Below, in pieces: positions 21,632 to 32,517 of a stretch of 64,000 bases of DNA. Source of the DNA: Luzula sylvatica (lineage: Eukaryota; Streptophyta; Magnoliopsida; Poales; Juncaceae); the NCBI GenBank assembly GCA_946800325.1, contig OX326959.1, positions 14,662,862 to 14,726,861 on the forward strand, in the 5' to 3' direction. The notes beneath the pieces were generated by a model. That model did no database searches. It was given only the letters and a program-made list of their open reading frames with translations, and was not told the origin of the DNA. Both the position numbers and the translations under genes were made by a program. Positions within the stretch are counted from its first letter, which is position 1, and every line of letters begins with the position of its first letter.

Positions 21632-24600
21632 AGCTCATTGCGTGGAACTGCCAGGGTAGTGGAGGCCCCGCAGTTCCACACCTACGTCGTTACCTCCACT
21701 GCACCGGTGCAAAAATTGCTCTAATCCTCGAAACCCGGTGTAATAAGAAAATAGCGCTAAATCGTATCAAAACTCTCCCCTTAAAAAACAAATATGTAAT
21801 TCCTTGTTCAAGCTCCCATGCTGGCGGTATCTGGCTACTATGGGATACATCTCTGAAGGTCTCTATTCTCCGATCAACACAGAACCTCATCTTTGCCGAA
21901 GTCTCTGAATCCCCTCCTCTCTCAAACTGGTTCTTCGTAGGAATCTATGGTGACCCACGTAGACGTCTAAATCAAAAATTATGGAAAACCATCTCCAAAT
22001 TTATACTTGATCACCCATCGTCTATCATAATGGGTGACTTTAATTCCATTAAAAACAATCAAGAAAAACTTGGTGGCTCAACGAAATTATCTAAAAACAA
22101 TCGAGAATTCAACCGCTTCATATCGGATACGGGTTTAATTGATATCGGCTTTCATGGGCCTGCATATACGTGGACGAACCACCGTAGTGCTAACTCTCTA
22201 ATCAATGAAAGACTTGATCGAGCTCTTATTACTCCATCATGGTCAACCTCCTTCCCGTCCGCCAAAAATTTCCACCTCCCACGTCTCAAAGGTGACCACA
22301 ACCCCATTCTAGTCCGCTTAAACCCTCCACAAAACAACTCGACCAAACTCTTTCGAACCGAGAATTGGTGGGCAACTAATCCATCTTTTAATTCTATGAT
22401 CTGCTCACTCAACACACAAGCTCAAATGTCTTGGACTGATCAATTATCTAGCTTGAAAAAAGAAATTAATGGATGGAAAAAAAATACGTCGAGCCCATCT
22501 AAAGCCTTACTGGATCTAGAAGCACAAATCCAAACACTTGAAACTAATCTCCCTCCTTTAGCCTACAGTGCGCTTGAAAGATCTCTACAAAACGAACATA
22601 ACCTGCTGCTAAACTCTCTAGAACTCTACTGGCACCAACGAGCAAAAACAAACTGGTTCTTACATGGCGATCGTAATACTACTTTCTTCCACAACTCGGC
22701 TACGATAAAAAGAAGGGCGAATGATATAACTAATATCCAATTACAGAATGGTCAATGGATACATAAACCTAAAGATATTACGTGGGCCTTTGTAGACCAC
22801 TTTAAAGGAATTTTTTCGGCCCAACAAACTACATCCTTGATGGATTCCATTGACCAAGCTTGTAAAGAGAAGCTTCATTTATTATCAAGCACAGAGTCCC
22901 TAGCTCTCAATAATTTACCATCCTTACGAGAAATAGAATCTGCCTTATTTTCTATTGGGCCGAACAAAAGCCCTGGCCCAGACGGTTTCTCAGCCCAATT
23001 TCTACAACATTTTTGGAAAAATTTCCAAACTGGTGTTCTTCTCGATATAACTAATTTTTTCCAAAATAATATCCCTCCACAAGCTTTCGGTAACACCAAT
23101 CTGATATTAATTCCAAAAATTGATAGCCCCTCTCTAGTTACTCATTACCGCCCAATAAGCCTATGTACCATAATCTACAAAATTATTTCAAAAATCCTCG
23201 CAGCTCGGTTAAAGCCACTCCTTCCAAAATTGATCCTCCATTATCAAACTGCGTTTCAAGCTAACAAGGATATCTCTGAAAATTCTATCTTGCTGAGGGA
23301 GATCATTCACTCTTTCCAGAACAGAAATTTCCATCAACCCTCTTTCTCGGCCAAAGCCGACTTATCTAAGGCTTTCAATCGGCTAGAATGGTCTTTCATT
23401 AGAGACACTTTGCTAGCTTACGGTTTCCCATCAGTCTTTACAAACTGGATTATGCTCTGTGTACAATCTCCAAATTACTCTATTGTCATCAATGGAAAGT
23501 CAGATGGATTCTTTAAACCCCAACGCGGAATTCGCCAAGGATGCTCCCTCTCTCCGTTCATATTCATTCTATGTATGAATATCCTATCGCATATGTTCGA
23601 ACAAGAAGCTTTAAATGGCGTTATCCAAGGCCTTCGAATCTCCCCTACTGCCGCACCTATTACCCATAGTTTCTATGCCGATGACCTAATCCTTATGGGT
23701 ACCGCAACGATTAATAATATCCAAGCTTTCCTAAACAAAATTGAAACATTCGGAAGAATGTCAGGACAAGAACTAGGTATCTCCAAAACCAAATTTTGGT
23801 TCAGTAAAAACACAAATCGTGAGCTCATTACAACAATACTATCAACATGGCAAGCTCAACTGGCATCTCCTAATGAAATCTATCTGGGAAATCCGATAAT
23901 GGCGTCAAGACCTCACCACTTCAACCCACTATTGGATAAAATCCAGTCTAAATTGTCGGGATGGAAATCGAGACAATTATCCTTTGCCGGTAAGCTAATT
24001 ATGATCAAATCGGTAATTCAATCTGTACCGGTTTACTATATGTCCTCCGCTTTATTACCAACATCTACAATAAAAGCTATAACTGGTATGACGAGACGAT
24101 TCTGGTGGGGTAAACAATCTGGAAATTATCTCCCCATGATTAGCTGGTCAGAATTATGCAAACCAAAACATCAAGGAGGTTTAGGAATCCGAGACCTAAG
24201 CCAATTCAATAAAGCAATGATGTGTAAAAACGTTTGGAAGATTGCATCCTACTCAGAAACACCTTGGATTCAGGTAATAAAAGACAAATATCTGTCAAAA
24301 TCCAGTTTTTGGGAAGGACCTCTAGGAAATAGACCCTCGCCATTTTGGAGATCAATTGTATCACTACAACCCCTAATGCAAAACAGTTTAAGATGGATGA
24401 TTTGTAATGGTCGTAAATGTAAGGCTACTTGGGAACCGTGGTTCTCAAATTGGTACACGCAACAACTCTGTCAGGTCCCCCAAGAATACACAGTAGCAAG
24501 TCTATTCAATAATTCCACCCTCTCATGGAACATACATGATACAATACCCCTATTTGGCTACCAAGGTACCCGGAATATTCTAGATCTCGGCCCACTGAAC

Positions 24601-25632
24601 CAAAACCTAAGTGATATGGAAGACCAACTATTCTGGACAGAATCGAAAAAGGGTCAGTTCACAGTTAAACTAATGTACAACTACCTTGATAATCAAAATC
24701 AGCTCCCAATCGAAAATGGTGAAATCTGGAGTAAACTGTGGAAATGGAATTTCCTAATTCCAAAGGTTAGAATCTTTGTATGGAGATTACTATCTCAATC
24801 ACTCCCGTTTACAGCTAAATTGGGCTCTCTCATCCCTCACATCGAACCAACCTGTATCCTGTGTGATTCCTCTTTTGAAGATGAAACTCATTTTCTTAAA
24901 GAATGCTCTTTCACTAAATCGGTCTGGTTCGGGATAAATATTGGAATCGATTTACAAAAAATAAACGTTTGCATTCCAAAAACTATCCTCTATCTCTCTG
25001 ACACCCTGAATCAGGAGACATTTAGCCTGGCGATGAATACTTTATATGCCATATGGTACGCTAGAAACAAATTATGTTTTGAAAAAATCAAACCCAATCC
25101 AATAACAACAATAAACCTAGCGCTTAACCTCAGCTCCATTCAGATTCGATCACACATACCGTGGAAATTACCTCCAACTAAACCTCCGGACATAAACTAT
25201 TTCACATTCCACTGTGATGGTTCGTGGGTAGATGGCCATGGTGGATGGGCTTATATCTGCCACCACAATCATTCATTGCTGAAATATGAGGCTGGCTACT
25301 CGCAAGGACGATCTCCCTTTGCTCTCGAGCTGATTGCGGTGCAAAAAGCTACAATTGCTGCCATCCAAATGGAACTGACAGACTGTGTTTTCTTGTCAGA
25401 CGCACAAGGTCTAATTGAGAACATTGCTGAACCCAATTTACCGGTACCGGAAGACTGGAAAGAAGCAAAAGGTATATGGGAATTATGGCAGCTGGCCCAC
25501 TCGAGAGTTTCTTTCTCTTATCATCACACTCCTCGCCATGATAACGCCTTAGCAGATGCTCTTGCTAAATACGGTAGAACGACAAGGGTACACACGGATG
25601 GACAAACGTATCCACTCCCCTGCCCGCTGTAG
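21628..25632 (+). CDS. LINE ORF2: endonuclease, reverse transcriptase, RNase H polyprotein
   Basis: The 1334-residue protein nicks target DNA and reverse-transcribes the LINE RNA. An exonuclease-endonuclease-phosphatase domain spans about 1-230 (IAWNCQGSG, LETRC, GDFNSI near 135, GDHNPI near 222). The reverse transcriptase spans about 430-730: KSPGPDGFS, HYRPISLC, ADLSKAFNRLEW near 577, RQGCSLSPF and the YADD box near 683. A zinc-binding region follows near 1030-1110 (KVRIFVWRL, CILCDSSFEDETHFLKEC). RNase H occupies about 1190-1320 with its acidic set CDGS, ALEL, LSDAQ and DNALAD. All catalytic motifs are present and the frame is open, so the protein could be active. The start codon overlaps the ORF1 stop, implying termination-reinitiation. 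Confidence 0.95.
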   Translation: MKLIAWNCQGSGGPAVPHLRRYLHCTGAKIALILETRCNKKIALNRIKTLPLKNKYVIPCSSSHAGGIWLLWDTSLKVSILRSTQNLIFAEVSESPPLSNWFFVGIYGDPRRRLNQKLWKTISKFILDHPSSIIMGDFNSIKNNQEKLGGSTKLSKNNREFNRFISDTGLIDIGFHGPAYTWTNHRSANSLINERLDRALITPSWSTSFPSAKNFHLPRLKGDHNPILVRLNPPQNNSTKLFRTENWWATNPSFNSMICSLNTQAQMSWTDQLSSLKKEINGWKKNTSSPSKALLDLEAQIQTLETNLPPLAYSALERSLQNEHNLLLNSLELYWHQRAKTNWFLHGDRNTTFFHNSATIKRRANDITNIQLQNGQWIHKPKDITWAFVDHFKGIFSAQQTTSLMDSIDQACKEKLHLLSSTESLALNNLPSLREIESALFSIGPNKSPGPDGFSAQFLQHFWKNFQTGVLLDITNFFQNNIPPQAFGNTNLILIPKIDSPSLVTHYRPISLCTIIYKIISKILAARLKPLLPKLILHYQTAFQANKDISENSILLREIIHSFQNRNFHQPSFSAKADLSKAFNRLEWSFIRDTLLAYGFPSVFTNWIMLCVQSPNYSIVINGKSDGFFKPQRGIRQGCSLSPFIFILCMNILSHMFEQEALNGVIQGLRISPTAAPITHSFYADDLILMGTATINNIQAFLNKIETFGRMSGQELGISKTKFWFSKNTNRELITTILSTWQAQLASPNEIYLGNPIMASRPHHFNPLLDKIQSKLSGWKSRQLSFAGKLIMIKSVIQSVPVYYMSSALLPTSTIKAITGMTRRFWWGKQSGNYLPMISWSELCKPKHQGGLGIRDLSQFNKAMMCKNVWKIASYSETPWIQVIKDKYLSKSSFWEGPLGNRPSPFWRSIVSLQPLMQNSLRWMICNGRKCKATWEPWFSNWYTQQLCQVPQEYTVASLFNNSTLSWNIHDTIPLFGYQGTRNILDLGPLNQNLSDMEDQLFWTESKKGQFTVKLMYNYLDNQNQLPIENGEIWSKLWKWNFLIPKVRIFVWRLLSQSLPFTAKLGSLIPHIEPTCILCDSSFEDETHFLKECSFTKSVWFGINIGIDLQKINVCIPKTILYLSDTLNQETFSLAMNTLYAIWYARNKLCFEKIKPNPITTINLALNLSSIQIRSHIPWKLPPTKPPDINYFTFHCDGSWVDGHGGWAYICHHNHSLLKYEAGYSQGRSPFALELIAVQKATIAAIQMELTDCVFLSDAQGLIENIAEPNLPVPEDWKEAKGIWELWQLAHSRVSFSYHHTPRHDNALADALAKYGRTTRVHTDGQTYPLPCPL

Positions 25633-25910
25633 ATAAATCAACTACAGAGCTACGTTTTATCCCTAATGAGGGAGTATTAACCTGCTCCCCTGATGATACT
25701 TTTTAGCTGATTGGTGTTATCAAACGCCTTTCCTCTGAGCTGCTTTTCGTTACAGTATTGATTAATTGGCCCCTGTCTTTTTGCCATTTTTAAATTTTTA
25801 GTTAGTTTTTCCTTTATATTTAATTCGTTTGTAATATAAAGCTACAATGGCACTTTCTTTTGGGCCCTTTGATTAATATAGCCTACGGGCCTTGAAATTA
25901 AAAAAAAAAA

Positions 25911-26503
25911 GAGTATTCGCGTCCCAAGATTTATAAGCATAGAAATTAGCAGTCCCAATTTTTTTTAAACAATCCCAATTTTTTTTAATTTGAAATGATC
26001 TGTTTGAGTGTGTGTTTGTTCTTAGAATAAGCTTGACGAACACCTTATCATCACAAGCTTTTTCTTTCAATTTATGATAATCTATTCACCTAAATCGAAA
26101 AAACAATATGTCAATCAATTAAATTTCAACTATTCAAGAAAGATTTTTTATTATAAGTAAATTTCAAAACTGCCTAATGAATCGATTTGGAAAAAATAAG
26201 TAAAAATTGAAATTTAAAGGGTATTTTAATGGATTTTGGATACGATTTATTATAAATAGGTATGGTGCAAGTTTATTAAAGGGTATTTTGGTCCACAAAA
26301 TTGAAATTTCATATTTTAATTAATTTTTAAATCTAAAATTCTGTTTGATTTAATGATAATTCAACGATAGGGATAAATTTGATATTATGTAAATTTAGTA
26401 GGGATACATTTGATATTAGTTGTGTTTAGTAGGGATAAATATGTAAATAGCAACTTAAGAGGGATAAATTTGTAATTTATGAACTTAGTAGGGATATATA
26501 CAA
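25911..26503. repeat. Right copy of 593-bp direct repeat flanking the LINE
   Basis: Follows the LINE poly(A) directly and matches 18736-19328. Beyond it the sequence continues AAATTTCCCTAATATAATT; together with the left flank this reconstructs one uninterrupted pre-insertion locus. The repeat contains several AGGGATAAATTTGATATT motifs, similar to those in the MULE ends at 41.5 and 43.9 kb. Confidence 0.9.
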
Positions 26504-26809
26504 AAATTTCCCTAATATAATTACCAAAACTATTTATTTTTCTGATAAAATGCATCGTACTTGAATTATCCAAACTCTTCCTCATCGACCATCCAAGAAT
26601 TTATTGTCTTAGTTCGAGTTTCTCACTCAAATTATACTGCTGCCAATTTTCAAATTATCAAAAATAACCCTTCAAAATAAAATATATAATAAATATATGA
26701 CTTTAGATATTATTTTAGTAATGAGAAACCTCGAAATATCATGTATGCCCCTACCAAATTTGAAATATCCCTTTTCCAAATAAAAAAATATCCCTTAGAG
26801 GGGGAGGAA

Positions 26810-26851
<42 letters not shown>

Positions 26852-28230
26852 CGGGGGGGGAGCTGGAGCTGAGATGAAAATTTTAAAATTACCCTTGAAT
26901 TTTCAGAAATTGAAAAAAAACTTAATATGAATATATGATAGATACCACTGCAAACTATAAATATCAGGGATGCCCCCACAATTAAAAAAAAAAAAACTAA
27001 AATCTCTGAAAATTAAAAAAATGCAGGAATTTAGAAGAAAAAAAAACTTAAAACTTCTGGAAAAATGCTGAATACTCCAAAAACAACTTCAAAATGTTAA
27101 AAAGTAAAAAATTACCCTTACAAATGCAAATATTTGGAAGATCAACAATTTAATATCAAAACCTCTTTATACTTAATATATCATGTATAAACCCTGCCAT
27201 CTTGGAAATATCATGGATGCCCCTGCAATCACTTAAGACTATAAATTTTGAAAAAAGAAACCTTAAAATTTCTTAAAAAAACTGCCAATTACTAAAAATA
27301 CCTCTAGAATAGTAAAATATATCCTTGAAATTCAAGAAATTATAAAAAAAACACTCAAATTGCATGTATACCCTGAAAGAACTCTTAATATCATGTATAC
27401 CTCTGCCAAATTAGAAATATTATTAAAGACCCTACAAATTAAAAAACCTTAAAATATCATTAAAAAAAAGCCGCCATTTGGGGTAAAGGTAAAAAAATCT
27501 TAAAAAGGCTGAAAATTACCAAAACTCCCTTAAAATGCTGAAAACTAAAGTATTACGTTTTAAATTGCATAAATTTTGAAAAAACCCAATGAATTATCAT
27601 GTATACCCTGCAAAATCTCTTAATATCACATATACCCCTGCAAAATTAGAAAAAAACATGGATGCCCCTGCAAAAAAAAAAAAAAAAACCCTAAAATGCC
27701 CGGGAAAAAACACAAATTTGGAAAAAGAAAAATTATGCAAAAAGGTTGAAAATTTTAATTTTTGCAAGGGCAAATGTATCGAATTATCAAATTACAAAAC
27801 CTTTAATCTCGATTCGTCAGCCTTGTCCAATATCGAGCGTTGGCAGTGCCATTAGTCATTTTACTCACTTCTGAATCTGCATAATTATCAAATTAGCACA
27901 AATTTCGAGTGAAATTAACACAAAATTATCAACTTAGCACAAAATTAGCACAAATTAGCTCAAAATTATCAGAAAGCACAAATTTTACTCACTTCTGAAT
28001 CTGTATAATTATCAAATTAGCACAAATTTCGAGTGTAACAAATTAGCACAAATTTCGAGTGTAATTAAATGAAATCCCTCTTTCATACCTCAGTTCAAAC
28101 TGGTAAGAGAGGTAGACGAGCTTTCTCTATGTCCTGCATTGGAGATTTCGCTCTAATTTCTTCAAATTTAAATGTTGCACGAGGTTGATTTAAAATGACG
28201 AGCAAGGCTGAAGGGAAAGGCTTGGCACCC
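26504..28230. other. Low-complexity AT-rich DNA with diverged short repeats
   Basis: From about 26640 to 27700 degenerate units of 60-90 bp containing ATATCATGTATACCCCTGCAAA recur many times, interrupted by A-runs and the G-run at 26812. From 27880 to 28070, ATTAGCACAAATTTCGAGTG is repeated. No gene is supported. Confidence 0.5.
26812..26860. repeat. Homopolymer of 40 G plus 8 G
   Basis: Forty consecutive G (26812-26851), one C, then eight G. It can form G-quadruplexes and is prone to length errors in sequencing. The polyproline frame on the other strand is an artefact of it. Confidence 0.95.
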
Positions 28231-28235
28231 TGTCA

Positions 28236-28400
28236 ATTGGTTTCTGGGACATCTTTTGATATAATCCAGAATTGGTTTCTCGGACATTAATTTTTTTAAT
28301 AATCCAGAATTGGTTTCTCGGACATTGATGTTTTTTGATATAACCCAGAATTGGTTTCTTGGACCTGTTTTTGTTTTTTTTATGTAACCCAGAATTCGGA
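28236..28400. repeat. Tandem repeat, about 50-55 bp x 4
   Basis: Units containing CCAGAATTGGTTTCTCGGAC followed by a T-rich run recur about four times immediately before the 37-bp minisatellite. Confidence 0.75.
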
Positions 28401-28416
28401 CGCTAATGTTTTTTGA

Positions 28417-29335
28417 TAATCCGGAATCGAACTTCTATCGCCACCATGGCTGGCGTAAGAGCCGAGCTTCTATCGCAACCATACCTGGCGTAAGAGCGGA
28501 GTTTTATCGCCCCCATAGCTGGCGTAACAAAGGAGTTTTATCGCCAACAGAGATGGCGAAAAAAAGAGAGTTTTATCGCCGCCATAGCTGGCGTAAGAGC
28601 GGAGTTTTATCGCCACCGCAGCTGGCGTAAGAAAGGAGTTCTATCGCCACCATAGCTGGCGTAAGAAAGGAGTTTTATCGCCAACAGAGCTGGCGAAAAA
28701 AATAGTTTTTATCGCCACCATGGCTGGCGTAACAGCGGAGTTTTATCGCCCCCGTAGCTGGCGTAAGAAAGGAGTTTTATCGCCAACAGAGCTGGCGAAA
28801 AAAAGAGTTTTTATCGCCACCATGGCTGGCGTAACAGCGGAGTTTTATCGCCCCCGTAGCTGGCGTAAGAAAGGAGTTTTATCGCCCACAGAGATGGCGA
28901 AAAAAAAAGAGTTTTATCGCCACCATAGCTGGCGTAAGAGCGGAGTTTTATCGCCACCGCAGCTGGCGTAAGAAAGGAGTTCTATCGCCACCATAGCTGG
29001 CGTAAGAAAGGAGTTTTATCGCCAACAGAGCTGGCGAAAAAAAGAGTTTTTATCGCCCCCATGGCTGGCGTAACAGCAGAGTTTTATCGCCCCCATAGCT
29101 GGCGTAAGAAAAGAGTTTTATCGCCACCATAGCTGGCGTAAGAGCGGAGTTTTAGGGTTTAGGGTTTAGGGTTTAGGGCGTAAGAAAGGAGTTCTATCGC
29201 CACCATTGCTGGCGTAAGAAAGGAGTTTTATCGCCAACAGAGCTGGCGAAAAAAAGAGTTTTTATCGCCACCATAGCTGGCGTAACAGCGAAGTTTTATC
29301 GGGCCCCCATAGCTGGCATAAGAAAGGAGTTTTGT
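28417..29335. repeat. Hairpin minisatellite, about 37-bp units
   Basis: About 24 units of GGAGTTTTATCGCCACCATA plus GCTGGCGTAAGAAA, alternating irregularly with a variant having CGCCAACAGAGCTGGCGAAA. Each unit carries the small inverted repeat CGCCA...TGGCG, so the array can form a string of hairpins. Higher-order blocks are visible: 28700-28790 and 28790-28880 are nearly identical. A perfect telomere-type run interrupts it at 29151-29178. Confidence 0.92.
29151..29178 (+). repeat. Interstitial telomere-type repeat (TTTAGGG)x4
   Basis: Four perfect TTTAGGG units lie inside the minisatellite, joined on the left to GGAGTTTTAGGG so that the unit's own GTTTTA merges with the first repeat. TTTAGGG is the plant telomere repeat. 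Confidence 0.9.
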
Positions 29336-30146
29336 CTCAGACCAAAATTGCGAAAGACTGAGTTTTATCACCAACTCGAATTGCCAAGTTAACCACTGGC
29401 GAATCAGATTTTTCCAGGTTCTCAACACCAGACTGCCATGGCAATTTTGATCTGAGATTTGTCATTCTTTTCTTCTCTTTTTCATTAATCCTCCTTAGAC
29501 AGTGACTAAATGCTACAGTTCAAAGTACGAAACAGACAAGGCTGACGAATCGAAATCAGTGACCAATGCAATTTGTAATTTGATCAATGAGGCTTTTTTC
29601 TCAGAAGGCTCGAAGTACGTACCAGTGACGAATCGAAAGCGATGACTAATACAATTTGAAATTTGATCAGCCAGGATATATAGGGGAACCAGTGACCAAA
29701 TCAGTGACGAATCGAACAAGACTCAAAGTACAAACCAGAGGCTATTTTCTCATCTCGGTTTCCGTGCAGGTGCGGCGGTACCTGTTGTTCGATGCATCGT
29801 CATCAAATGTTCCTTCGATTATAAAGAGATGTGCCGCGAAGCGATCAATAAATCCAATCCCGTGGTAAAGTCGAGAAGTATGGTTTTTAAATGTTTAATA
29901 CAAATGATGCGAAGAAGAGGAAGAACATTTTCTTCGTTTGCTTTGTGCATTTTATAATTTAAGCATCGAATCAGGACCCCCTGTAAATTGAATCTTTCAA
30001 GAGTCATATATGTAAAAAGTGCACGAGCTTCGAGGACTCGGAATCATGATTGTGTTGACTATTGGCCTTGGTTGGCTTGCTCGCAGATTTCGTCAAAGAA
30101 GCCAAGGTAAATATTAATTTCCAGTAATTTTCTGGTTATGCGTCTG
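29336..30146. other. Non-repetitive region between minisatellite and topoisomerase fragment
   Basis: The sequence is more GC-balanced than its surroundings, and short segments recur (CAGTGACGAATCGAA-type near 29545, 29628 and 29698). It may be genic DNA captured with the neighbouring fragment, but no frame is recognisable. Confidence 0.35.
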
Positions 30147-30872
30147 AGCATTCTGCGTACCACCATGGAGAACAGAGTCGCGCTGGTACGATCTCATGTT
30201 CTGCAACCCATAGGTCAATTCGGTACAAGGCATCAAGTGAGTACTATTTGATAATTTAATATTTCAAAGATACCCCTCTAAATTGTATATTTTTTTTTTT
30301 TTTTTTTTTTTCATTTTATAGGGTGGTAAAGACCTTGCGAGTGCACGGTACCTACACACAAAACTGTCTCCAATAACGCGATTTTTATTCCCCAAGGACG
30401 ATGATATGCTTCTCGATTATTTGAACGAAGGCAACCAATCAATTGCTTGGTACCAGACCCTAATTTCTATTTTTTTTTTTATAATTCATCTTGTTTATTG
30501 GATCTTGATTTTAATGGCTTTGAAATTGTAGGTATATCTCGATAATACCGGTAGCGTTGGTGAACGGAAGTGGAGGAATTGGTACGGGTGGAGTTGCTGT
30601 GTACCGAATTACAATCCAAGAGACATTGTTGCGAATATAAGAAAATTACTGACTAATGAACCAAAGGAAACAGTGCACCCTTGATACCGTGGTTTCAAGG
30701 TTTGTAATTTTTGTACTTTTTTATCTATTAATTAACTAATTATAAGTTTTTTTTTTTGTACTTTCAGGGTAGTATTGAAAAAATTAGCACCAAAGAATCT
30801 GGCGAGACTTGCAGCATTACAGGTGTCATCGAGGAAGTGGATGACACTACACTCCTAATGACTGAATTGCGG
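30147..30872 (+). pseudogene. DNA topoisomerase II gene fragment, intron-containing
   Basis: Pieces of plant type II topoisomerase (the ATP-dependent nuclear enzyme that passes one duplex through another) are legible in order: SAYHHGEQS near 30150, GQFGTRHQ to 30236, then after an intron GGKDLASARY, LSPITRFLFPKDDDMLLDYL (30322-30449), then PNYNPRDIVANIRKLL (30532-30699) and finally GSIEKISTKES and EEVDDTTLLMTEL (from 30768). GT-AG introns separate the blocks, so this came from genomic DNA, not mRNA. Lesions: residues between HHGEQS and the GQFGTRHQ block are missing with a frame change, and HPWYRGFK has TGA (30682-30684) for Trp. It is a small central part of a protein of over 1,400 residues. 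Confidence 0.88.
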
Positions 30873-30939
30873 AATCGAAGATTGATTCTGGCAAGATTTT
30901 TTTTTTTATCTAGAAGCTTACATGCTCGGTACCGGTAAA

Positions 30940-32020
30940 ATAAAACAACCATTTATCAAGGTAATTTCAATTTACAAATTAATATCAATTATGTAATTAA
31001 TAAAGTGTCGCTTATTGGTAGAGAAAAGATATTTTGAGAGTTAGAAGGGTTTTTGTGCAAAATGACAGAAAATTGCAAGAACACATAAATTTTGAGAGTT
31101 AGAAGGGTGTATTTGTAAATGTGTAAGATCCCTGAGGGTATAAATAGGAGAAATATTGCAAAGAATATTAAAGACAAAAAGTATTTTGAGAGTTATATGG
31201 GTTTTTATGCAAAATGGCAAAAAAAGTGTAAAAACACATAAATTTGGGTATATTTGTTAATGTGTGAAAGTAAATATTTCTAAGTGTGTATAGGAGAAAG
31301 TGGATGAAACTAATAGCTTAGAGATGATATATGTTGTAGAGAAAGAAATTATAAGAATTAAAAGGGTTTTTAGGTAAAAGTTCAAATAACAAAGATTTAT
31401 GGGTATGTATGTAAAGTTCAAGAGGAAAACGGGTTACCGGATCTTGATCAATTCGAAGAGTTCTGAAAGGCTAACAGTTCACTGAGTTTTCTCAGTGTGT
31501 GTATAGGTTGGAGATAGCTCAAATAAGCGTAACAGGTTTTTGTGTACTTTTTTAGAGACCGATACAAGAGCTAGTACCGGTATGGAATGGGGAATGACCC
31601 GGTTGAGAAATGCGGAAGATGCAATATTCCTTGAATTCTTGAACCAGAAAAAGAGAGAAAAATCGAAATTTGTACTTTTGCACTTGCCTTAGGATCTAGA
31701 TACGATAATAGAAGTATTTCAAGTATTTTTTATAGATTTAAATGATAAATTATTACATGGTTAACACCTATATTTATACTAATAATCCTAATAACGATAC
31801 TAACCTACTCGTTACATAATCGGCAAGGAAACATGGTTACAAAACAAGCCCTTATACATCAAAAAGAATTCACCCAACACATTATGACGACCTCAAAATA
31901 TACACACACACACACACATTACATATTCACGGACACACACATACACACATATACAAACACAATTCACACAAGCACAAACACAGAGAGACAAACAAATTCA
32001 AATTAAATATATAGATTGGA
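30940..32020. other. AT-rich sequence with weak repeats and CA-rich tract
   Basis: From 31030 to 31270, TTTTGAGAGTTAGAAGGGTT recurs with variations. A CA-rich microsatellite lies near 31900-31985. No gene is supported. Confidence 0.4.
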
Positions 32021-32023
32021 ACA

Positions 32024-32440
32024 AAATGATTAGTGTGATCTCAACATGTGCTTTGGTAGTCGAGAACTTCATGCAATCAAGGGCTGGCTTCCTGTATGAA
32101 AAAAATTAAACAAATTAAATTTAAATAGTTAAAAAAGCAGGGACCTTTTAGTAAAATGATTCGTGACTGTATCGATGATCTCAAGATGTACTTTGATAGT
32201 CGAAAACTTCATGTGATCAAGGGCTGGTTTCCTGTATAAAAAAAATTAAACAAATTAAATTTAAATAGTAAAAAAGCAGGGACCTTTTAGTAAAAATACG
32301 GGGACCTTTTAGTAAAATGATTGGTGACTGTATCGATGATCTCAAGATGCGCTTTGATAGTCGAAAACTTCATGACATCAAGGGCTGGCTTCCTATATAA
32401 AATATATTAAACAAATTAAATTTAAATAGTTTTTTGTAAT
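32024..32440 (-). repeat. Three tandem copies of an exon-like unit of about 120-150 bp
   Basis: On the minus strand each copy has a CAG acceptor-like site followed by sequence encoding KPALD-MKFSTTKAHVEI-type peptide; plus-strand landmarks are GGCTGGCTTCCTGTAT at about 32083, 32226 and 32380. An AGGGACCTTTTAGTAAAA spacer separates copies. Together with the exon-like stretches at 32520-33480, it suggests that the last exon of an unidentified gene has been triplicated. Confidence 0.7.
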
Positions 32441-32517
32441 TGACCCAATCATGAATATTCAAACATTGTACACAAACTTAATTAATTTATAATAATGTTA
32501 ATAATCAAGAACTTACT

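Larger units (their letters stand above)
19329..25910 (+). mobile_element. Full-length L1-type LINE retrotransposon
   Basis: The 6.58-kb element has a 47-bp leader, two overlapping intact ORFs, a 3' UTR of about 265 bp and a terminal A-run at 25899-25910. Domain order (nucleic-acid-binding ORF1 with CCHC knuckle; ORF2 endonuclease, reverse transcriptase, zinc-binding region, RNase H) fits plant L1 elements that carry a C-terminal RNase H. The flanks are 593-bp direct repeats rather than the usual short duplication. Both frames being open and the flanks differing at one site suggest a recent insertion. Confidence 0.92.

Noticed and set aside
18736..26503. The 593-bp flanking repeats as LTRs of a retrotransposon
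   Set aside because: They do not start TG or end CA, no primer-binding site or polypurine tract is evident, the coding region is LINE-type, and a poly(A) run precedes the right copy.
26710..26979. Proline-rich minus-strand frame
   Set aside because: Its proline run is the complement of the G homopolymer; the rest has no protein-like features.
28417..29335. CRISPR-like array
   Set aside because: Units are contiguous with no unique spacers, and the context is plant nuclear DNA. A minisatellite explains it.
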